64,000 bases of DNA, taken from contig DASZTW010000005.1 in NCBI GenBank assembly GCA_035547835.1, forward strand, positions 558,001 to 622,000, given 5' to 3'. The notes beneath the pieces were generated by a model, which was not told the DNA's origin, did not search any database, and worked only from the letters and a program-made list of their open reading frames with translations. Positions within the stretch are counted from its first letter, which is position 1, and the number at the start of each line of letters is the position of its first letter. Positions 23,333 to 31,307 of the stretch are shown here, piece after piece. This DNA comes from Acidimicrobiales bacterium. Its GTDB lineage: Bacteria > Actinomycetota > Acidimicrobiia > Acidimicrobiales > Iamiaceae. Position numbers and translations under genes: made by a program.

Positions 23333-24624
23333 CAGCTTCTCGGCACCTCCCGCCACGGCGCGTCACGGTACGGGTCGACGTCGCGCGGCAACCCGAGCAC
23401 GCGCTCGGCGACGATGTTCTTGTTCACCTCGCTGGTGCCCCCTTCGATGGTGTTGGCGCGGCTCCGCAACATGCCCTTCACCTCACGGGGCAACGTCGCT
23501 GCCCAGTCCGCATCCGCGCGGGCCTCCCATGCGGTCGATGCGATGCCGAGCAGGTCAGCAGCCAGCTCCTGCATCCGCTGGTTGAGGTCGCCTTGGTGGA
23601 CCTTGCCCACCGACGTCTCAGGCCCCGGCGACCGCCCCGCTCTCAACGTGGCCCGCACGCGCTGGTTGGTCCAGCTCCGGATCTGCTCCTCCCCGTACAC
23701 GCGCACGATGGCCTGACGAGCGACTGGGGCGTCGGCCGACCACCGCCCGTCGCGGTCAGCGACCCGGGCCAACTCGAGCAAGTGACCGGCGCCAGAACCC
23801 CCGATGCGGTCGACACCCCCCGACCCCGACCCGGACACCATCTGACGTTCCCCCGAGAGCGTGGCGCTGGCGACGACCCAGCCGGCGCCGACCTCACCCA
23901 CCCGGCAGTCGTCGGGGATCCGCACCTCCGTGAGGAACACCTCGTTGAAGTCGGCTTCGCCGCCCATGTGGCGCAACGGCCGGACCTCGACGCCGGGCGA
24001 GTGCAGGTCGAGCAGGAAGTACGTGATGCCCTTGCGCTTGGGCGCGCCGGGATCAGTGCGCGCCAACAGCACTGCACGGTCCGCGAGGTGTGCCCACGTG
24101 GTCCACACCTTCTGGCCGCTCACCACCCAGGTGTCGCCGTCGCGCTCGGCACGGGTCGCGAGCGACGCGAGGTCGGAGCCAGCACCGGGCTCGCTGAACA
24201 GCTGGCACCACATCTCCTCGTTGCGCACGATCGGCGGCAAGTACCGCAGCCGTTGCTCTTCGGTGCCGTGGGCGAACAGCGCCGGGGCCGCCAAGTTGAG
24301 GCCGAGCGGGTTGAGGCGCCCGAGGTTGAACAGCTGGAGCTCGGCCTCCACCACCCGCGCGGCGGACGGCTCCAGATCGAGTCCGCCGTATGCCACCGGC
24401 CAAGTCGGGGCCACCAGCCCCGACGCCCCGAACACCGGGTACCACTGCTCGTACGCCTCGCGGGTGCGAATCGCTCGGATGGCGGAACGCCCGCCGCGCG
24501 CGGCCGCTTCCCGCCACGGCAACGGCACGTTGGCGTCGATCCAGCGGCGCACGGCCTCGATCGCTTCATCGGCCGATGACCCCGGCGGCATCGCCAAGGC
24601 GCGGTTGGCAACCGGCTCCCCCAT
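23332..24624 (-). CDS. Acyl-CoA dehydrogenase (FadE-type)
   Basis: 430 aa from the ATG at 24624. FAD/substrate signature W-C-Q-L-F-S-E-P-G-A-G-S-D, then VVSGQKVWTTWAHLADRAVLLART, C-terminal EGGTSEVNKNIVAERVLGLPRD. The length and motifs match single-domain FadE enzymes that oxidise bulky acyl-CoA esters. Starts at 24687 or 24645 would place codons inside the AT-rich palindrome (24636-24648) and lack ribosome sites; ATG at 24591 would trim 11 residues. First gene of the operon with the two crotonases and the ThDP-like protein. A 5'-GTGGGG-like Shine-Dalgarno site is absent, so a short or absent leader is possible. Confidence 0.88.
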   Translation of the reverse strand: MGEPVANRALAMPPGSSADEAIEAVRRWIDANVPLPWREAAARGGRSAIRAIRTREAYEQWYPVFGASGLVAPTWPVAYGGLDLEPSAARVVEAELQLFNLGRLNPLGLNLAAPALFAHGTEEQRLRYLPPIVRNEEMWCQLFSEPGAGSDLASLATRAERDGDTWVVSGQKVWTTWAHLADRAVLLARTDPGAPKRKGITYFLLDLHSPGVEVRPLRHMGGEADFNEVFLTEVRIPDDCRVGEVGAGWVVASATLSGERQMVSGSGSGGVDRIGGSGAGHLLELARVADRDGRWSADAPVARQAIVRVYGEEQIRSWTNQRVRATLRAGRSPGPETSVGKVHQGDLNQRMQELAADLLGIASTAWEARADADWAATLPREVKGMLRSRANTIEGGTSEVNKNIVAERVLGLPRDVDPYRDAPWREVPRS

Positions 24625-24635
24625 CGCCCGGTTTG

Positions 24636-24648
24636 CATATTGCATATG
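24636..24648. promoter_or_regulatory. AT-rich palindrome upstream of acyl-CoA dehydrogenase
   Basis: CATAT-TGC-ATATG, a perfect 5-bp inverted repeat, 12 bp before the dehydrogenase ATG at 24624. It differs from the 11119-11131 element at two of 13 positions. It may be a -10 region, an operator, or both. Confidence 0.45.
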
Positions 24649-24706
24649 ATCCAGCCTACGACTCGGCCCAACTGAGGTCCCAGCCACCGCTCACCCCGAG
24701 CGCGGG

Positions 24707-26944
24707 TCAGTCGCTGTGCAGGCTGGTGCGCAGCAGCTCGCCGAGGTGGTCAGCGTCGGGTTTGCCGGCGTGGATGGTCACCCGATGCAGCGCACCGGTC
24801 CACCGAGCAGGCACGTCGTAGTCGGGCGTGACGGGAAGACCCTCGTCGTGACCCAACCGGAGCTGCGTCCCACCGTGCTGCCACGCGAACGGCAAGACGA
24901 CATCGACCTCCACCTCCGTCAGGTGCCCCGGCACGCCCACCCCGATGACGCTGCCGTCGCCGGCGCGTCGCAGGGTGGCCACCACCGTCTGGTCTCCCGA
25001 GCCCAGCCGTTCGGCCGCCTCGACGCGCACGCCGACGCCGCCGACGTTGAGGTCGAATCGGGCGACGCCGCCGTGTACCCACAGCGCGTAGCCCGCGTTC
25101 CAGTCGCCGAGCGCGCACAGCACGCCCTCGGGTGCGGGCGCATCCGGTCCCTGCCCGTCCACCGTCACTTCGGCAACGATGGTGCCGCCCCCAGCGAGGA
25201 AGGGCACCGACTCGTCGTTCACCGGGCCTCCGGCCGGCACGAACGTGGCCGGGTTCGGTGGTGGGTGGGGCATCGGCAACATCGCGTCGAGCCGCGCCAC
25301 GAGCCCGTCGGCCAGCGGGAACACCTGGTTGCGGCCGGCTTCCATCATCCACGTCTGTTCGAGCCGCGCCACCACGTCAGGATGCTCCCCGCTCACGTCG
25401 TCGGCCTCGGAGAAATCCGCGTCGAGATCGAACAGCGCCCACTGGTCGGTGGCGAAGTCACGGCTGCCTTCCAGCAGGCGCTCCTCGTCAATGACCCCGG
25501 TCGACACGTGGTCGGTCGTTGCCTTCCAACGGCCGTCGATCAGCGCTCGCGACCCCAGCATCTCGAAGTACTGCGTGCGGGGTGGGTCGATGGCACCGTC
25601 AGCGAAGCTCGGCATCAGCGACCGCCCGTCCACCCTCTGCTGCACGACACCGTCGACGGCCGCGGGCCAGTCGACGCCGCACGCGTCGAGCAGCGTCGGC
25701 GCCACGTCGACCACGTGGGCCATCGTGGAGCGCACCGCGCCCCGGTCGGCAATGCCAGCCGGCCAGTGCACGATCAGTGGGGTGCGGGTGCCGCCGAGCC
25801 ACGTGTAGCGCTTCCACAGCCGGAACGGGGTGTTGCCGGCCCAAGCCCAGCCCCACGCGTAGTGCGGGTACCCGCGCACGCCGCCCCAATCGTCGACATG
25901 CTCGAGGTTGCCCGCCACGGACTCCGCGAGGCCGCCCGAGAAGCGATGCTCGTTGTAGGTGCCGAGCTGGCCTCCTTCCGCGCTCGCGCCGTTGTCGGAG
26001 AACGCCACGACGATGGTGTCGTCGAGGATGCCGGACGACGCGAGCGCGTCGAGCAAGCGACCGATCTGCGCGTCGGTGTGCATGAGGAAGCCGGCGTACG
26101 TCTCTTGCATGCGGGCGAAGAGGCGACGTGCGTCCGCGTCGAGGTCGTCCCACGCCGGAACCCACGAGGGGCGCGGCGTGAGCGTGGTGCCCTCGGGCAC
26201 CACGCCGAGCTCGAGCTGACGGGCGAACGTGCGCTCCCGCCAGCGGTCCCATCCGTCGTCGTACGCGCCCCGGTACGGCTCGATCCACTCCGGCGCCACA
26301 TGGTGCGGCGCGTGCATCGCGCCGGTCGCGAAGTACAAGAAGAACGGCTTGCCGGGCGCGGCCTGCTGCTGGGCGATCACGCGCTCGATGGCTTGATCTG
26401 CCAGGTCCTCGGTGAGGTGGTACCCCTCGTCGGGGGTGGCGGGCGGCGAGACGTAGTGGTTGTCGGCCACCAGGTTCGGCACCCACTGGTTGGTGTCGCC
26501 TTGGAGGAAGCCGTAGTACCGCTCGAAGCCGAAGCCGAGTGGCCACGAGTCGAACGGTCCCGCCACCGACCGGTGACCGCGCGGGGTCAGGTGCCACTTG
26601 CCGACCGCCAACGTCGAATAGCCGGCGTCGCGCAGCACCCGCGGGATCGGCGCGGCCGAGCGCGGGAGCTGCGAGGTGTAGCCGGGGCGGCTGAGCGGCA
26701 TGTCGCACAAGAAGCCCATCCCGACTGCGTGGTGGTTGCGGCCCGTGAGCAACGCGGCCCGCGTGGGCGAGCACAGCGCGGTCACGTGGAAGCGGTTGTA
26801 CCGCAGGCCCCCCGCTGCCAGGCGGTCGAACGAGGGCGTCGCGATGTCGGCCCCGAAGCACCCGAGCTGGGCGAAGCCGAGGTCGTCGAGCACGATCACC
26901 ACGACGTTGGGCCGGCGGGCGCGGCGCCCCGGCGATTCGGTCAT
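24707..26944 (-). CDS. Arylsulfatase-family sulfatase
   Basis: 745 aa from the ATG at 26944 (GGAGG 5 nt upstream; a further in-frame start lies in the hairpin region). N-terminal metal site V-L-D-D-L-G (18-23) and the formylglycine motif C-S-P-T-R-A-A-L-L-T-G-R-N with Cys58, which needs a formylglycine-generating enzyme not seen in this window. Further sulfatase blocks: VGKWHLTPRG, FSDNGASAEGG, GTRTPLIVHWPAG. The last 200 residues form a beta-rich domain as in large actinobacterial arylsulfatases. There is no signal peptide, so it is cytoplasmic. It would release sulfate from organic sulfate esters, perhaps sulfated sterols or phenols, before CoA activation. Confidence 0.93.
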   Translation of the reverse strand: MTESPGRRARRPNVVVIVLDDLGFAQLGCFGADIATPSFDRLAAGGLRYNRFHVTALCSPTRAALLTGRNHHAVGMGFLCDMPLSRPGYTSQLPRSAAPIPRVLRDAGYSTLAVGKWHLTPRGHRSVAGPFDSWPLGFGFERYYGFLQGDTNQWVPNLVADNHYVSPPATPDEGYHLTEDLADQAIERVIAQQQAAPGKPFFLYFATGAMHAPHHVAPEWIEPYRGAYDDGWDRWRERTFARQLELGVVPEGTTLTPRPSWVPAWDDLDADARRLFARMQETYAGFLMHTDAQIGRLLDALASSGILDDTIVVAFSDNGASAEGGQLGTYNEHRFSGGLAESVAGNLEHVDDWGGVRGYPHYAWGWAWAGNTPFRLWKRYTWLGGTRTPLIVHWPAGIADRGAVRSTMAHVVDVAPTLLDACGVDWPAAVDGVVQQRVDGRSLMPSFADGAIDPPRTQYFEMLGSRALIDGRWKATTDHVSTGVIDEERLLEGSRDFATDQWALFDLDADFSEADDVSGEHPDVVARLEQTWMMEAGRNQVFPLADGLVARLDAMLPMPHPPPNPATFVPAGGPVNDESVPFLAGGGTIVAEVTVDGQGPDAPAPEGVLCALGDWNAGYALWVHGGVARFDLNVGGVGVRVEAAERLGSGDQTVVATLRRAGDGSVIGVGVPGHLTEVEVDVVLPFAWQHGGTQLRLGHDEGLPVTPDYDVPARWTGALHRVTIHAGKPDADHLGELLRTSLHSD

Positions 26945-26992
26945 TGCGTCCTCCGTGAGAGCTGGCCGCGGTTCTACCACCCCCCACCCCCA

Positions 26993-27046
26993 CCGTTCTG
27001 GGCTGCCATTTACGCGCTGGGACGCGTAGAAAGCAGCCCAGAACGG
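26993..27046. terminator. Large nested hairpin between divergent genes
   Basis: Perfect 14-bp arms CCGTTCTGGGCTGC (26993-27006) and GCAGCCCAGAACGG (27033-27046) enclose a second perfect stem TACGCG-CTGGGA-CGCGTA (27011-27028). A third small repeat CACCTG-CGT-CAGGTG follows at 27054-27068. It lies in a divergent intergenic region (sulfatase start 26944, CoA-transferase start 27132), so termination is not the obvious role; it may be a transcript insulator, a regulatory RNA fold or a mobile palindrome. Confidence 0.6.
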
Positions 27047-27131
27047 GAGCTAACACCTGCGTCAGGTGACGGGGTTCGGTCGTGGTACAACTGACGCCGC
27101 TGTCACCCACGCGCGTCGATCAGGGGGACCG

Positions 27132-28349
27132 ATGACCGCAGTCATGGAAGGCGTCCGCATCCTCGAAGTCGCGGAGCACACGTTCGTACCGGCCGCGTCG
27201 GCGTTGCTCGCCGACTGGGGTGCCGAGGTCATCAAGATCGAGCACGTGGAACGAGGCGACGCGATGCGCGGCCTCGCGTCGAGCGGCCTGGCGATCTTCG
27301 GCGGCGGCGTGCACGTGCTGCTCGAGCACTCGAACCGGGGCAAGCAGAGCCTCGGTCTCGACCTCACCACTCCGCAGGGCCTCGACATCTTGTACAAGCT
27401 GGCCGCTACCAGCGACGTCTTCCTCACCAACAAGTTGCCGCAAGTGCGCACCAAGTTGAAGATCGACGTCGACGACATCCGGGCCCACAACTCCGAGATC
27501 ATCTACGCCCGCGGCACGGGCCAGGGTGAGCGGGGGCCCGACGCACAGCACGGTTCCTACGACTCGCTCGGATACTGGGCACGCTCGGGCGTGGCCATGG
27601 GCGTGAAGCGACCCGACTACGACTACGTGCCGGCACCACCCGCGCCGGCCTTCGGCGACTCGATCGGTGCCATGACCATCGCGGGCGGGATCATGGGCGC
27701 GCTGTACCACCGCGAGCGCACGGGCAAGGGCACGGTGGTCGACGTGTCGCTGCTCGGGGTCGGCATGTGGTCGATGGGCGCCGCGCTCGCGCTGTCGCTG
27801 CAGCTCCAGCGGGGCTGGACCGCGCCACCGGCCGGCGGTTTCAGCGGCAACCCGCTCACCAACACGTACCAGACCAGAGACGGCCGCTTCATCGCCATGA
27901 CCTGCCTGCAGCCCACCAGGTACTGGGCTGAGGCGTGCGAGGTGCTCGGGATCCCCGAGCTGGCCACCGACGAGCGGTTCGCCGCCACGGGCGGCACCGG
28001 CGAGCACGCCCAGGCAGCATCCGAAGCCGTGCGCGATGCCTTCTTGACCCGCACCGGCGAGGAGTGGCTCGAGGCGCTCGCGTCGTTCAGCGGCCAGTGG
28101 GCGCTGGTGCAGGACTCGCTCGAGGTGACCACTGACCCGCAAGCGGTCGCCAACGGCTACGTGCAGGAGTGCCACACCAAAGAAGGGGTGGCGTTCGGTC
28201 TGGCGGCCGCGCCGGTGCAGTACGACGAACACCCCGCACAGCCCAAGCGCGCGCCGGAGTTCAACGAACACGGCGACGCGTTGCTCGAGTCGATCGGCCT
28301 CGACATGGACCAGATCCTCGAGTTGAAAGTGCAGGGTGTCGTCGCCTGA
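27132..28349 (+). CDS. Class III (CaiB/BaiF) CoA-transferase
   Basis: 405 aa from the ATG at 27132 with AGGGGGA upstream; the frame extends 22 codons further but covers non-coding repeats. Typical blocks: ILEVAEHTFVPAASALLADWGAEVIKIEH, GLDLTTPQGLDILYKLAATSDVFLTN, IIYARGTGQG, the likely catalytic Asp in A-F-G-D-S-I-G, and NPLTNTYQTRDGRFIAMTCLQ. Family members move CoA between acids through an acyl-Asp intermediate, or act as racemases. It is divergent from the sulfatase and convergent with the thiolase/DUF35 genes. The donor and acceptor acids are unknown. A second member lies at 56538-57782. Confidence 0.92.
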   Translation: MTAVMEGVRILEVAEHTFVPAASALLADWGAEVIKIEHVERGDAMRGLASSGLAIFGGGVHVLLEHSNRGKQSLGLDLTTPQGLDILYKLAATSDVFLTNKLPQVRTKLKIDVDDIRAHNSEIIYARGTGQGERGPDAQHGSYDSLGYWARSGVAMGVKRPDYDYVPAPPAPAFGDSIGAMTIAGGIMGALYHRERTGKGTVVDVSLLGVGMWSMGAALALSLQLQRGWTAPPAGGFSGNPLTNTYQTRDGRFIAMTCLQPTRYWAEACEVLGIPELATDERFAATGGTGEHAQAASEAVRDAFLTRTGEEWLEALASFSGQWALVQDSLEVTTDPQAVANGYVQECHTKEGVAFGLAAAPVQYDEHPAQPKRAPEFNEHGDALLESIGLDMDQILELKVQGVVA

Positions 28350-28409
28350 CGCGCCCGGCTGTCGCGAGACTTCCGGCTGCCTTGGCGGTCGGCGGTCGCG
28401 CCCGAAGCC

Positions 28410-29558
28410 TCAGGTCGTGACGATCGAGACGCCGGCGGTCCCGGGCGCCCCGTAGAGCTGCGCGTAGCCCACTCGTGGGCTGCCCGGCACTTGGCGGTCC
28501 CCCGCCTCGCCGCGCAGCTGCAACACCAACTCGTGGATCTGACGCAGACCCGACGCGCCGATCGGCTCGCCGTTCGCGATCAGGCCGCCGTCGGTGTTCA
28601 CGGGCAATGCACCGCCGATCTCGAACGCGCCGTCGGCGACGAGCTGCTCTTGTGCGCCGTCCTCGCAGAACCCGTTCTCGGCCAAGTGGATGACCTCCGC
28701 GCCGGCGTCGGTGTCCTGCAGCTGCACGACGTCGACGTCGTCGGGGCCGAGGGCGGCTTCCTCGTAAGCCGCTTTGGACGCGTACACCGTGGGGGCATCG
28801 TCCTGGTCGACCGCCGCCCACGAGCTGTGGACCTCGAACGCGCCGTACCGCCGGGTGCGCAGCGCAGTGGCCCGCAAGAAGATCGGCGTGCGCGAGGTGT
28901 ACTGCTCGACCAGGTCGGCGCGGCACAGCACCGCGGCGGCAGCCCCTTCGTTCGGTGCGCAGAACATGTACTGCGTCAGCGGGTAGTTGAGCATCCGTGA
29001 CGACAAGATCTCGTCCGCTGCGATGGGCTTGCGACGGAAGGCGTTCGGGTTGAGCTCGCCGTTGCGGTACGCCTTGGCCGCCACTTGCGCCAGGGTCTCG
29101 TGCGAGATGCCGTAGTCGTGCATGTAACGGTTGATCTTCATCCCGAAGAACTTGGTGGTCAGGAAGTGGCCAACGTCGCCGTACCACGGCGGCGCGCCGT
29201 AGTGGACGGGATCCGCGGTGAAGGCGCCCGCGTCGTGCTTGTCCATCCCGACCGCCATGCCGATCTCGTAGTTGCCCGAGCGGATGCCGTCGGCCGTGAG
29301 CTGGAGCGCGGTGGCCGCCGTGGCGCAGCCGTTGTAGACGTCCATGAACGGGATGCCCGTGCAGCCGAGCAGGCCGACGACGGCGTCGGGGTTGTCGACC
29401 TCGCGGCTGCCACCGAACGCGAACTGGACCTGTGGCCACGTCACCCCCGCGTCGGTCAACGCGGCGCGGGCCGCCTCGGCGCCCATGTCGATGGCGGACT
29501 TGTCGCCGAAGCGACCGAACGGATGGATGCCGACTCCGATGATGGCGACGTCGTACAT
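28410..29558 (-). CDS. SCP-x/Ltp2-type thiolase-fold enzyme
   Basis: 382 aa from the ATG at 29558 (GGGAGA 5 nt upstream). Thiolase fold of the lipid-transfer/SCP-x branch: MYDVAIIGVGIHPFGRFG, Cys78 in Y-N-G-C-A-T-A-A, and near the C-terminus N-G-E-P-I-G-A-S-G where thiolases have N-G-H-P, so the active-site His of that motif is Glu. Such proteins pair with DUF35 zinc-ribbon/OB proteins to make retro-aldolases or thiolases in steroid side-chain removal; the DUF35 gene lies directly upstream with a 19-nt gap. Reduced classic thiolase activity and aldolase-type cleavage are inferred. Confidence 0.85.
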   Translation of the reverse strand: MYDVAIIGVGIHPFGRFGDKSAIDMGAEAARAALTDAGVTWPQVQFAFGGSREVDNPDAVVGLLGCTGIPFMDVYNGCATAATALQLTADGIRSGNYEIGMAVGMDKHDAGAFTADPVHYGAPPWYGDVGHFLTTKFFGMKINRYMHDYGISHETLAQVAAKAYRNGELNPNAFRRKPIAADEILSSRMLNYPLTQYMFCAPNEGAAAAVLCRADLVEQYTSRTPIFLRATALRTRRYGAFEVHSSWAAVDQDDAPTVYASKAAYEEAALGPDDVDVVQLQDTDAGAEVIHLAENGFCEDGAQEQLVADGAFEIGGALPVNTDGGLIANGEPIGASGLRQIHELVLQLRGEAGDRQVPGSPRVGYAQLYGAPGTAGVSIVTT

Positions 29559-29577
29559 GGCGATCTCCCTGGGGCGC

Positions 29578-29997
29578 TCAGACCGGCTGGAACGCGAACG
29601 TGAGGACTTCGGTGCCGTCGTCATCGACCCGGAACGGCACGATCACGAGCTCCATGTCCATGCCGAAGTCGAGCTTGGCCGGATCGCTCTCGGTGAGGCG
29701 CGCCTCGACCCGCACCACGTCGCCGAGTTGCACGACACCCACGCCGAACGGCCGGAACGTCTCGAACGTCTCGCCGCCCGCGTACGGCTCCTTGGGCAAG
29801 AACTCCTGGGTCGTGAACGTCCACAGCGTGCCGCGCTCGGGCAGCAGCAACTCGTCGAGGCCGGGCATGCCGCAGCGCGGGCACGACGCCCGCGAAGGGA
29901 ACACCACCGCACCGCACGCCGCGCAGCGTGCCCCGATGAGACGCGGGTCGTCCGATGGCCACGTGAACACGCCGGGAGCAAAGGCGACCTGGGTCAT
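29578..29997 (-). CDS. DUF35 zinc-ribbon/OB-fold partner protein
   Basis: 139 aa. N-terminal rubredoxin-like zinc ribbon C25-A-A-C28 and C39-P-R-C42, then an OB fold (GTLWTFTTQEFLPKEPY, GVGVVQLGDVVRVEARL, DMELVIVPF). DUF35 proteins bind acyl-CoA and stabilise the SCP-x/Ltp2-type thiolase partner, here the next gene; steroid examples such as ChsH2-Ltp2 form a retro-aldolase. The ATG has AAGGAGATG-like coupling (CAAGGAGATGCC) a few nt upstream. It follows the small protein at 30050-30358 by 52 nt. Confidence 0.92.
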   Translation of the reverse strand: MTQVAFAPGVFTWPSDDPRLIGARCAACGAVVFPSRASCPRCGMPGLDELLLPERGTLWTFTTQEFLPKEPYAGGETFETFRPFGVGVVQLGDVVRVEARLTESDPAKLDFGMDMELVIVPFRVDDDGTEVLTFAFQPV

Positions 29998-30049
29998 GGC
30001 ATCTCCTTGCGGCGCACCAGCTTGGGTCGACCGGCGCCGCGCCGGACGT

Positions 30050-30358
30050 TCAGTCAGAAGCAGGCAAGGGCTTGGCGCCCTTGACGGGCAGCACCGTGCC
30101 GTTGGCGGTCAGCGCGCCGTCGCCCGCCTTCGTGCACAACAGCTCGACACCGAGGTCCTCGTCGGCGTAGCGCTTGCCGAGCGCGGGCCCGTCGCCGAGC
30201 GAGGCGTCGAGCGACGCGCTGCCGTCGGCTTGGTCGTCGGGGCCGAGCAAGGGGGCGCCGCCGCATGCCAGCTCGACCTCGTCGTCGGGGGCGCGAACGA
30301 CGACGACTTGCACATCGGACACGGCGCTCTGCAGCTTCAGGCCTGCCTTCAACTTCAT
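30050..30358 (-). CDS. Small conserved-looking hypothetical protein
   Basis: 102 aa, first gene of the set leading into DUF35 and the thiolase. GAGGAG lies about 11 nt before the ATG. It reads as a small beta-rich domain: VSDVQVVVVRAPDDEVELACGGAPLL, a Gly/Asp-rich middle, GKRYADEDLGVELLCTKAGDGALTANGTVLPV. Two Cys (C32 and C75) are separated by about 40 residues. No signal peptide and no membrane helix. I do not recognise the family; its place beside an acyl-CoA cleavage pair suggests a role in that pathway, perhaps a binding or chaperone protein. Confidence 0.6.
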   Translation of the reverse strand: MKLKAGLKLQSAVSDVQVVVVRAPDDEVELACGGAPLLGPDDQADGSASLDASLGDGPALGKRYADEDLGVELLCTKAGDGALTANGTVLPVKGAKPLPASD

Positions 30359-30470
30359 GGGTTCGTCGACTCCTCAGATGGTGCTGCCGGTGCAGTACCG
30401 TAGCGTCGATGACGCCGCTGTTAGAAATGCTCGGCCGGCGCGGCGCCGCCCACGAGAGGAGCAAGTGAAC

Positions 30471-31298
30471 ATGGGTCTGTTCGACGCCTTCAGGTACGAC
30501 GGCAAGCGGGCGCTGGTGGTCGGTGGCGCGACGGGAATGGGCGCCGCCACTGCAGAGCTGGTGCGTGACGCGGGGGCCGACGTGACCGTGATGGACCGAG
30601 CGGAGATCGAGCTCGGCGGGGTGACGACCGCGCAGGTCGACATGTCCGACAAAGCCTCGATCGAAGCGGCGGTTCGCGCTGTTGACGGCCCGTTCGACGC
30701 GCTGTTCTCGTGTGCCGGCGTCGCTGACGGCACGCCCGGCATCGAGCGGATCAACTTCATCGGTCATCGCCACTTCATCAACAAGCTGATCGACGCGGGC
30801 AAGCTCGGGCGCGGTTCGTCCATCGGCATGATCTCCTCCGCGGCGGGGTTCGGCTGGCAGGCGAACTTGGAGGCACTCAACGAGTACCTCGACGTCACCG
30901 ACTTCGACGAAGCCACCAAGTGGGCGGTCGACCACGGCCGCGCCGACTACATGTGGAGCAAGCTCGCGATCAACGCGTACGTCGCCCGCGAAGCGCTGTC
31001 GTTCCTCGAAAAGGGCATCCGGATCAACGCGATCCTCCCTGGCCCCACCGACACGCCGCTGGCGCGGGCCAACGAGGAGCTGTGGCTGGGGTTCGGCGCG
31101 GACTACCGGGAGCAGGCCGGCGTCGAGGCCAGCACGTCGCTGGAGCAGGCATATCCGCTGGTGTTCCTGTGCAGCGACGCGGCGTCGGTGATCACCGGCA
31201 TCACGTTGGTCACCGACGCGGGCTACTTCAGCGCCGGCATCACCGGTTCGTTCCCGTCGGCCACGCCGGTCGTCGGGTTCCTCAGCGGCAAGATGTGA
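30471..31298 (+). CDS. Short-chain dehydrogenase (3-alpha-hydroxysteroid dehydrogenase-like)
   Basis: 275 aa from the ATG at 30471 (AGGAG about 10 nt upstream; GTG 6 nt earlier is an alternative). Rossmann V-G-G-A-T-G-M-G (19-26), M-D near 44 suggesting NAD, S-C-A-G in place of NNAG, active Ser in MISSAAG, and Y-M-W-S-K. The insertion between Ser and Tyr (NLEALNEYLDVTDFDEATKWAVDHGRA) and the long C-terminal part resemble HsdA-type 3-alpha-hydroxysteroid/carbonyl reductases. It would oxidise a secondary alcohol on a polycyclic or branched substrate. It is divergent from the DUF35/thiolase group and converges with the fused DUF35-thiolase gene. Confidence 0.88.
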   Translation: MGLFDAFRYDGKRALVVGGATGMGAATAELVRDAGADVTVMDRAEIELGGVTTAQVDMSDKASIEAAVRAVDGPFDALFSCAGVADGTPGIERINFIGHRHFINKLIDAGKLGRGSSIGMISSAAGFGWQANLEALNEYLDVTDFDEATKWAVDHGRADYMWSKLAINAYVAREALSFLEKGIRINAILPGPTDTPLARANEELWLGFGADYREQAGVEASTSLEQAYPLVFLCSDAASVITGITLVTDAGYFSAGITGSFPSATPVVGFLSGKM

Positions 31299-31307
31299 TC
31301 CGGCGGC

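Noticed and set aside
24624-24687. Longer N-terminus of the acyl-CoA dehydrogenase starting at 24687 or 24645
   Set aside because: It would translate through the AT-rich palindrome, has no ribosome site and adds residues unlike family members.
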